A stretch of 47,489 nt of DNA from UBA7359 sp041689615 (GTDB lineage Bacteria > Pseudomonadota > Gammaproteobacteria > Eutrophobiales > Eutrophobiaceae). Location of the stretch: assembly GCA_041689615.1 (NCBI GenBank), contig JBDNFW010000020.1, positions 1 to 47,489 on the forward strand, read 5' to 3'. Below the pieces are notes generated by a model. It saw only the letters and a program-made list of their open reading frames with translations. It had not been told where the DNA came from and searched no databases. Shown here piece after piece: positions 41,692-47,489 of this stretch. A program made the position numbers and the translations under genes. Position 1 is the stretch's first letter. Every line of letters starts with the position of its first letter.

Positions 41692-42966
41692 ATGAGTCGC
41701 GTTTTAATTCTACTATTCGCATTATTTCCTGTCGCTGCATTTGCTGATGATTTAAACACAGGTGATACCGCCTGGATACTTACTTCTACAGCCCTTGTTT
41801 TATTTATGACCTTACCTGGTTTGGCATTATTTTATTCGGGCTTAGTACGCGTGAAAAATGTCTTATCTGTTTTAATGCAATGCTTTGCTATCGCATGTCT
41901 TGTTTCTATTATGTGGATGATTGGTGTCTATGGTCTTGCTTTTGGTGATGGTGGCTCGTTAAACCAGATTATTGGTCTAGGCAAAGTTATGATATCTGAT
42001 ATTAATCTAGATTCGATGAGTGGGACTATTCCTGAGATCGTTTTCTTTATGTTCCAGATGACATTTGCCATTATTACTCCTGCACTGATTGTTGGTGCTT
42101 TTGCTGAAAGAATGAAATTCTCTGCGGTGATGTGGTTTAGTGCCATTTGGCTGGTATTGGTTTATGCACCAGTTTGTCATTGGGTATGGGGTGGCGGCTG
42201 GTTGGCTGATAAAGGTTTTATGGATTTTGCTGGTGGGGCTGTCGTTCACATAAATGCAGGTGTAGCCGCTATTGTAACGGCATTAGTTATAGGTAATCGT
42301 AAAGGATTTCCTGAGCATTCTATGGCGCCACATAATATGACATTGGTAGTGGCTGGTGCAGGCATGTTATGGGTTGGTTGGTTTGGTTTTAATGGTGGTA
42401 GTGCACTAGCATCAAATAGTAGTGCTGGTATGGCAATAGCAGTAACTCATATCTCTGCGGCGGCAGGTTCATTAGCATGGATGGCATGTGAGTGGGTTAA
42501 ATATAGAAAGCCAAGCGTCCTGGGTATTGTGACAGGTATGGTGGCTGGTTTAGGTACAATTACACCGGCATCAGGTTACGTTGGACCTTTAGGTGGTTTG
42601 GTTATTGGTCTTTTGGCTGGCGTAATTTGTTTTTCTGCAACACAATACATTCAGCGCGTATTGAAAATTGACGATTCACTTGATGTGTTTCCAGTCCACG
42701 GTGTTGGCGGTATTTTAGGAACACTATTAACAGCAGTCTTTTACTCTAGTTCGTTCGGTGGACTAGCTACGGATGAAGCATACTCGATTAGTTCACAATT
42801 AGGTGTTCAAGCTATTGGCGTTGTTGCGACTATCGTTTGGTGTGGTGTGATTACTTTTATTATTCTTAAAGTGATAGATAAGTTTATCGGTTTAAGAGTC
42901 AGTGAAGATGAAGAGACTGAAGGATTGGATCTCGTTTTACATAATGAGAGCGGTTACAATATCTAA
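41692..42966 (+). CDS. amtB: Ammonium transporter AmtB (second copy)
   Basis: Second ammonium channel, 424 residues from the ATG at 41692, which follows GAGGGGGAAG; the open frame from 41659 adds eleven residues ahead of a clean signal peptide (SRVLILLFALFPVAAFADDL) and is not used. The pore Asp/His block is DFAGGAVVHINAG and the second pore His is in FPVHGVGGILGTL. It is clearly homologous with the first copy from TGDTAW onward but diverged in loops (KVMISDINLDSM, SSSFGGLATDEAYS), so the duplication is not recent. Confidence 0.96.
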   Translation: MSRVLILLFALFPVAAFADDLNTGDTAWILTSTALVLFMTLPGLALFYSGLVRVKNVLSVLMQCFAIACLVSIMWMIGVYGLAFGDGGSLNQIIGLGKVMISDINLDSMSGTIPEIVFFMFQMTFAIITPALIVGAFAERMKFSAVMWFSAIWLVLVYAPVCHWVWGGGWLADKGFMDFAGGAVVHINAGVAAIVTALVIGNRKGFPEHSMAPHNMTLVVAGAGMLWVGWFGFNGGSALASNSSAGMAIAVTHISAAAGSLAWMACEWVKYRKPSVLGIVTGMVAGLGTITPASGYVGPLGGLVIGLLAGVICFSATQYIQRVLKIDDSLDVFPVHGVGGILGTLLTAVFYSSSFGGLATDEAYSISSQLGVQAIGVVATIVWCGVITFIILKVIDKFIGLRVSEDEETEGLDLVLHNESGYNI

Positions 42967-42975
42967 CTTAACATT

Positions 42976-43015
42976 ATTATTGCCCCTTCGTGATGCATCA
43001 CAAAGGGGCAATAAT
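42976..43015 (+). terminator. Long hairpin after second amtB
   Basis: ATTATTGCCCCTT (42976-42988) pairs with AAGGGGCAATAAT (43003-43015), with an inner palindrome GTGATGCATCAC continuing the stem. It begins ten bases after the stop; the T run is weak (TTTAAAATT), but the stem is strong. The remaining 220 bases to the next gene are AT-rich without a recognisable gene. Confidence 0.75.
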
Positions 43016-43234
43016 TTAAAATTATTCAATTTTTAAATCTGTTAATCAGGAAGATTTCAGGTCGACTGTAATTGAGACTGAGTAAGTCTGTATCTGTGAA
43101 TTAATCACTAATTTTTTAGGTAATCACGTTATTACCGTATTCAAATGAATTTGTGATTTAAATATGTTTACTCAGAGCTTACAATTAGAGTCTTGTTATT
43201 TAATACTATGGTTTCGTTTAAGGAAATTTTCTAA

Positions 43235-44293
43235 ATGCCTGATCTTGTTGATAAAAGTATACTAAAATCGTTTGTGCCAGCGAGTGCGCTTAATTTTGAA
43301 AACTTTCAGGAATTGGCTGGTAAGACATTTATTGAAAATGTAGCCGCTGGCAAGGCAATTTTCAAAGAAGGCGATACCGATAGAAAATCTGTTTACCTGA
43401 TTAGTGGTCAGGTTGAAGTTGCATCAAGCAACGGTGAAAGCAAGATTGTTATGTCTGGCTCAGATATAGGCAAGCATGCTTTGGCAAACCAACAACCAAG
43501 GAAATTTACTGCTACGGCTAAAGTCGATTGTGACATTGTACGAATTGATAGTGATTTGCTTGATATATTACTAACCTGGGATCAATTATCCGGCATTGAA
43601 GTTGATGAAATTCAAGTGGATGAAGGCGATGACGATGACGATGATGATGGCGACTGGATGACCCGTATTTTGCAGTCAAAAGCCTTTATGCAATTACCTC
43701 CAGCGAATATACAAGCCATGTTTATGCGTATGCAGGATGTTCCCGTAAAAACAGGCGATACAATTATAAAACAAGGTGGAGATGGTGATTATTATTACAT
43801 CATCAAGCACGGCAAATGTAAGGTTACTCGAACTTCAAAAACAGGATCTGAATTAACATTAGCGACCTTGGGTGATGGAGATGCTTTTGGTGAAGAAGCA
43901 CTGCTTTCGGAAGCTAAGCGTAATGCAAATATTATTATGACAACAGATGGCTCATTAGCACGTTTATCAAAAGAAGATTTTAATGAGCTATTAAAAGAAC
44001 CTATGTTGAGCTGGGTAACTAATCCTGAAGCTGATGCGATGGTTAAAGACGAAGGTGCTGTCTGGATTGATGTTAGATTAGAAAGTGAACACAAAAACTC
44101 AGGAATTGATGGCAGTGCTAATATTCCTCTCTTCATGTTACGATTAAAAGCACAAACGCTTGATTCTGATAAAAAATATATTCTTTATTGTGATACTGGG
44201 CGTCGAAGTTCTGCATGTGCTTTTTTACTGAGTGAACGTGGTCTACAAGTTTATTGTCTTAAAGGTGGTTTAGTTGAACGTACAGGTAGTTAA
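43235..44293 (+). CDS. Double cyclic-nucleotide-binding domain protein with C-terminal rhodanese
   Basis: A 352-residue cytoplasmic three-domain protein. The first CNB domain (about 25-115) has a degenerate phosphate-binding cassette (DIGKHALANQQPRKFTATA). A strongly acidic linker follows (121-140, with seven Asp in a row). The second CNB domain (about 148-258) keeps a near-canonical cassette, FGEEALLSEAKRNANI, with Glu and Arg229 able to hold a cyclic nucleotide phosphate. The rhodanese domain (about 262-350) has VWIDVRLESEH and the active-site loop YCDTGRRS with Cys319. It appears to couple a second messenger to sulfur or redox chemistry; that is inference. It is alone, 43 bases before aroE, possibly cotranscribed. 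Confidence 0.87.
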   Translation: MPDLVDKSILKSFVPASALNFENFQELAGKTFIENVAAGKAIFKEGDTDRKSVYLISGQVEVASSNGESKIVMSGSDIGKHALANQQPRKFTATAKVDCDIVRIDSDLLDILLTWDQLSGIEVDEIQVDEGDDDDDDDGDWMTRILQSKAFMQLPPANIQAMFMRMQDVPVKTGDTIIKQGGDGDYYYIIKHGKCKVTRTSKTGSELTLATLGDGDAFGEEALLSEAKRNANIIMTTDGSLARLSKEDFNELLKEPMLSWVTNPEADAMVKDEGAVWIDVRLESEHKNSGIDGSANIPLFMLRLKAQTLDSDKKYILYCDTGRRSSACAFLLSERGLQVYCLKGGLVERTGS

Positions 44294-44336
44294 TATTTTT
44301 TTTTCAATATAAAAACAATGCCTTTTTATTCTTGTT

Positions 44337-45203
44337 GTGGTTAACGGCGTCAAGCTAGATAGCACTCTTTCTAATTATGCCGTATTTGGTAATCCGGTTA
44401 AGCATAGTAAATCCCCTCAAATTCATTCGCTATTCGCCAAACAAAAGGGAATCGAATTAAACTATCAAGCTATAGAAGTTCCCGTCGAACAATTCAGTGA
44501 TTATGTACATTCATTTGCACTACAAAAAGGTAAAGGACTTAATATCACCGTGCCTTTCAAAGAAAATGCTTTTTCTCTTTGTGATACATTAACCGAGCGT
44601 GCAAAAGTATCAGGTTCTGTTAATACGATTTGGTTTGATGAGAAAAATAATATTTATGGTGATACGACAGATGGAAAAGGTTTAGTTAATGACCTTACAA
44701 TAAATCATAATCTTGATTTAAATAACAAATCGATACTTGTGTTGGGAGCAGGAGGTTCTGTTAAAGCTATATTGGAACCACTTTGTGCACAAAAACCTAA
44801 GCAGATTGTGATTGCAAATCGTACAGTTTCCAGAGCAGAGCAGTTAGCTAAAAATTTTTCTAGACAGGGATATATACAAGCGTGTTCTTATACAGATCTT
44901 TCTGAACAGCTATATGCCAAATATCCATTTGATATAATTATTAACGGCACATCACTCAGTTTGAATGGCAAACTTCCGATGATTCCGAAATCGACAATTG
45001 ATAGTACTAGCTGTTGTTATGATCTAATGTATTCAGATACAGAAACAATATTTATGAAGTGGGCTTTGGCACAAGGTGCGGCAAAAGTAATGGATGGATT
45101 GGGTATGTTAGTTGAGCAAGCAGCTGAAGCTTTTATGATCTGGCATGGCGTTATGCCAGATACAACATCAGTAATAAAATTACTTAGAGAGTCTAATAAT
45201 TAA
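44337..45203 (+). CDS. aroE: Shikimate dehydrogenase
   Basis: NADPH-dependent reduction of 3-dehydroshikimate in aromatic amino acid synthesis. The 288-residue protein shows YAVFGNPVKHSKSPQIHSLF, the catalytic Lys region LNITVPFKENAF, SGSVNTIWFDE, the nucleotide site LVLGAGGSVKAIL, VIANRTVSRAEQLA and C-terminal MLVEQAAEAFMIWHG. No ATG is available in frame before the conserved block; GTG at 44337 is used, without an obvious ribosome site. The upstream gene is the CNB-rhodanese protein. Confidence 0.94.
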   Translation: MVNGVKLDSTLSNYAVFGNPVKHSKSPQIHSLFAKQKGIELNYQAIEVPVEQFSDYVHSFALQKGKGLNITVPFKENAFSLCDTLTERAKVSGSVNTIWFDEKNNIYGDTTDGKGLVNDLTINHNLDLNNKSILVLGAGGSVKAILEPLCAQKPKQIVIANRTVSRAEQLAKNFSRQGYIQACSYTDLSEQLYAKYPFDIIINGTSLSLNGKLPMIPKSTIDSTSCCYDLMYSDTETIFMKWALAQGAAKVMDGLGMLVEQAAEAFMIWHGVMPDTTSVIKLLRESNN

Positions 45204-45242
45204 ATATGAAGATTTTTTACGTTTAACTCTTCAACTTTCATT

Positions 45243-46556
45243 TCAAAGTCCATTCAAATTATCCATAAAGTCTGGCAACCACGTAACCATTTCTGGTATA
45301 GCAATTAAAACAATAATCGCTATGATTTGTAAAAGCACAAAGGGAATGATGCCTGTATAGATGTCTTGTATCCGAACTTCAGATGGAGCAACAGCTTTAA
45401 GATAAAATAGTGAAAAACCAAATGGTGGAGTTAAGAAAGAAGTTTGTAAATTAATTGCGATTAATACGGCAAACCAAAGTAGATCAACACCAAGTTGGTT
45501 CGCAATCGGAGCAAGTATTGGAATCACAATAAAACATATTTGTAGAAAATCGAGAAAAAAACCAAGGATAAAAATTAGTAACATACTAATAATTAAAAAT
45601 CCCCATACTCCTCCAGGTAAGTTAGACATCGCGTCTAAAACTAATCTGTCTCCATCCATGCCAATGAAAACAGAACCAAAAGCTGATGCACCAATTAAAA
45701 TCATAAAAACCATGCTGGTTAATTTTGTTGTTTGTCGCATCGACTCTTGAAGATTCTCCAGAGTCAATTTTTTATGTAAGGCAGCAAGTGTGAGAGCACC
45801 TATAGCACCGACAGCAGCAGATTCGGTCGGTGATGCAATGCCAAAAAATATAGAACCGAGTACCGCGACTATGAGCACTGTTGGCGGCAACAAAGTAATG
45901 AGTACACTCAGGTAATTCAGTTTTTCAGAACTAGCTTTAAATGCAGGTGCGGCGCTGGGCTTATACCATGCATAAGCAAGAATATAGAGCATGAAGAATA
46001 GAACCAGAAGCGAACCCGGTATAATTGCGCCCATAAATAAACGGCCAACTGGTACACCCATGACGTCGCCGAGAAGTATCAAGATAACACTTGGCGGAAT
46101 AATTTGTCCTAATGTGCCTGAAGCTGCAATCGTTCCTGTTGCTAACGGTGCTGAATAATTGTGTTTTAGCATCGTTGGTAGAGCAATAATTCCCATGGTA
46201 CAAACTGTGGCTCCTACAACCCCTGTTGTTGCTGCTAACATTGCACCAACAATGACAACCGATAGTGCTAAACCACCATTTAATTTTCCACACAGTTTGC
46301 CCATTGTTTCCAATAAGTCTTCTGCGAGTCCTGAGCGATCAAATACCACGCCCATGAATACAAAGAGCGGAACGGCGAGTAAAGTGAAGTTGGTCATGAT
46401 TCCCCATATACGTAAGGGGAGTGACAGGAAGTCATCGAACTCTAGAAAAATACTACCAAAGGCAAGTGCAACTGCGCCTAATGTAAATGCGACAGGATAG
46501 CCCAATAGCAACAAGAGCATTAAAGTCAGAAACATTAAAATAACCCAAATGGTCAT
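45243..46556 (-). CDS. dctM: TRAP transporter large permease (DctM type)
   Basis: Membrane subunit that moves C4-dicarboxylates or other organic acids driven by an ion gradient. The 437-residue protein has about 12 hydrophobic helices and the family blocks LLLGYPVAFTLGAVALAFG, PLFVFMGVVFDRSGLAEDLL, GTLGQIIPPSVILILLGDV, ASPTESAAVGAIGAL and LQTSFLTPPFGFSLFYLKAV. The last block is frequent in TRAP systems for organic acids such as lactate, pyruvate or keto acids, but the substrate is set by the binding protein, which is not in view. It overlaps dctQ by 4 bases (ATGA). Confidence 0.93.
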   Translation of the reverse strand: MTIWVILMFLTLMLLLLLGYPVAFTLGAVALAFGSIFLEFDDFLSLPLRIWGIMTNFTLLAVPLFVFMGVVFDRSGLAEDLLETMGKLCGKLNGGLALSVVIVGAMLAATTGVVGATVCTMGIIALPTMLKHNYSAPLATGTIAASGTLGQIIPPSVILILLGDVMGVPVGRLFMGAIIPGSLLVLFFMLYILAYAWYKPSAAPAFKASSEKLNYLSVLITLLPPTVLIVAVLGSIFFGIASPTESAAVGAIGALTLAALHKKLTLENLQESMRQTTKLTSMVFMILIGASAFGSVFIGMDGDRLVLDAMSNLPGGVWGFLIISMLLIFILGFFLDFLQICFIVIPILAPIANQLGVDLLWFAVLIAINLQTSFLTPPFGFSLFYLKAVAPSEVRIQDIYTGIIPFVLLQIIAIIVLIAIPEMVTWLPDFMDNLNGL

Positions 46557-47074
46557 GCTGCTTTATCCAATGCTATGAGCAATTTTTTTATACTTTCAGC
46601 AATACCTTGAAGAAGCAACAAAACGAAACCTAGCGGAATCATAGACTTTATTAACCAGCGTGCGGGTAAGCCACCCGGATCAGGTGACATTTCATTAGAG
46701 TGATAGGCTTGAGAAATAGATGGCCAAGTACTAATTATGATCAAAAGGCAAAAAGGTAAAAGAATGAATAGTGCGCCAAAAGCATCAATCCAGGCGCGAT
46801 GTCGGTCATTTAAAAATTTACTGTGATAGAAAATATCAAGCCGAACATGTTCATCATGTTTTAATGTGTAGGCAGCACCAATTAGAAAAATAATTGAAAA
46901 TAAATGCCATTCGAGTTCTTGAATACCAATAGAACCACTCTGAAATAGATAACGCATGAAAACATCGTAGCCAACGAGTAGAACAAGAAAAATAACCAAC
47001 CAGGAAATACATTGACCTGTACGCTCGGTAAATTTATCAATTTTCGAACTGATATTTAATAATATTGCTTTCAA
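46553..47074 (-). CDS. dctQ: TRAP transporter small permease (DctQ type)
   Basis: Four-helix partner of DctM. The 173-residue protein has helices at about 20-40 (CISWLVIFLVLLVGYDVFM), 50-68, 92-115 and 143-163, and the family block MRYLFQSGSIGIQELEWHLF with the conserved EL-W motif. Translation is coupled to dctM by the ATGA overlap. The solute-binding dctP that usually precedes dctQ does not occur in the following 415 bases on this strand. Confidence 0.9.
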   Translation of the reverse strand: MKAILLNISSKIDKFTERTGQCISWLVIFLVLLVGYDVFMRYLFQSGSIGIQELEWHLFSIIFLIGAAYTLKHDEHVRLDIFYHSKFLNDRHRAWIDAFGALFILLPFCLLIIISTWPSISQAYHSNEMSPDPGGLPARWLIKSMIPLGFVLLLLQGIAESIKKLLIALDKAA

Positions 47075-47380
47075 GAATTTTTACGTATGAGGTCTGATTT
47101 TTATCTGCGAAGTATAAACTAATGCAGTAGAAAAGCGCAGTGGGTTTGTGAGCACTTACGTGATACAAACTCCAATGAATTTGTACTGTAAATCGCTCTA
47201 TAAATTCAAATTATGCACAGAAATATTCGTAAATTTATTTACTAAATTATAAATAGGTCGAATATCGCTAAAAGCTTTATGTTTCCGTGTAAGTTATTAA
47301 TATTAATATAAATTATGTGTTTTTGTGATTTAAGTTTTGACAGATTTTTTAGGGATAATAGACAAAATGTGATGGTTTTT
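47075..47380. other. Intergenic region upstream of dctQ
   Basis: AT-rich, no convincing gene or strong hairpin. It presumably carries the promoter for dctQ-dctM on the minus strand. Confidence 0.5.
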
Positions 47381-47489
47381 TCATGACTTATTAAGTAAAT
47401 AATTGATCATTTTATTTCTTCTTTTATGACGTAAGCCACGATGTATTTTTACTTTCTGTTTCCAATGAGCAAAGGAACCCTCGCAACTA
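47381..47489 (-). CDS. Possible C-terminal end of a gene entering from the right (unidentified)
   Basis: On the minus strand a frame is open from the window edge to a TGA at 47383-47381. It encodes 35 residues with a strongly basic stretch (HWKQKVKIHRGLRHKRRNK) and the end MINYLLNKS. The basic composition would fit a transposase or nucleic-acid-binding protein tail, but I recognise no family, and 35 open codons could be chance in AT-rich DNA. A DctP would not be expected to end this way. Confidence 0.3.
   Translation of the reverse strand, partial: SCEGSFAHWKQKVKIHRGLRHKRRNKMINYLLNKS

Noticed and set aside
1..47489. CRISPR arrays, prophage, rRNA genes
   Set aside because: No evenly spaced direct repeats, no phage structural or integrase genes and no rRNA-like stretches were seen.

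Overview
The window is an AT-rich, gene-dense chromosomal stretch from a gammaproteobacterium. Evidence for this is the rplM-rpsI pair, coq7 and ubiK (ubiquinone pathway), an OxyR with cysteines at 199 and 208, apaG-apaH, zapE, the uvrA/MFS/ssb arrangement, a cysI-DUF934 pair, lgt-thyA-folA and glnK-amtB. Free-living respiratory growth is suggested by GTP-type PEP carboxykinase, malate synthase G, TRAP transporter genes and two ammonium-uptake operons. I cannot name the genus from sequence alone. I see no phage, CRISPR array or rRNA.

Layout. 1-1300: an IS3-type insertion sequence runs off the left edge, next to tRNA-Gln and a promoter-rplM-rpsI-terminator unit, all on the minus strand. 1400-9650: coq7, a heat-shock hsp20 gene behind a near-perfect sigma-32 promoter, periplasmic protease degQ, a cbbY-like phosphatase with oxyR, rmuC, a membrane zinc peptidase and zapE. 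9800-19850: a small unknown protein, sulfite reductase with its DUF934 partner, pyruvate kinase, ssb, an MFS transporter, uvrA and dinB. 20000-31250: a PfkB sugar/nucleoside kinase, malate synthase G, a two-gene unit (methyltransferase/ATP-grasp fusion plus M14-type metallo-deacylase), a shortened GlcG-like gene, pckG and a GGDEF/HDOD signalling pair. 31300-38200: lgt, thyA, an orphan mlaC, folA, a higBA toxin-antitoxin module with its operator, apaH-apaG, comM and ubiK. 38300-43000: an NtrC/sigma-54 controlled porin-glnK-amtB operon followed by a second glnK-amtB pair. 43200-47489: a double cyclic-nucleotide-binding/rhodanese protein, aroE, and TRAP permease genes dctQ-dctM with no dctP in view.

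How the genes fit together. Nitrogen scavenging is the best-supported circuit: a 17-base NtrC-type palindrome and a GG-N10-GC sigma-54 promoter precede an outer-membrane porin, P-II protein and ammonium channel. Carbon flow through C4 acids is represented by glcB, pckG, pyk and the TRAP permease. Thymidylate/folate synthesis (thyA, folA) and DNA repair (uvrA, dinB, ssb, rmuC, comM) are also represented.

The least explained content is: (1) the translationally coupled methyltransferase-ATP-grasp and M14 deacylase genes at 23572-26522, preceded by a leader that can form alternative stems and ended by a bidirectional terminator, which looks like a small-molecule amide-bond pathway; (2) a dispersed intergenic element whose hairpin arms change in sequence but stay complementary in each copy; (3) the double CNB-rhodanese sensor protein.
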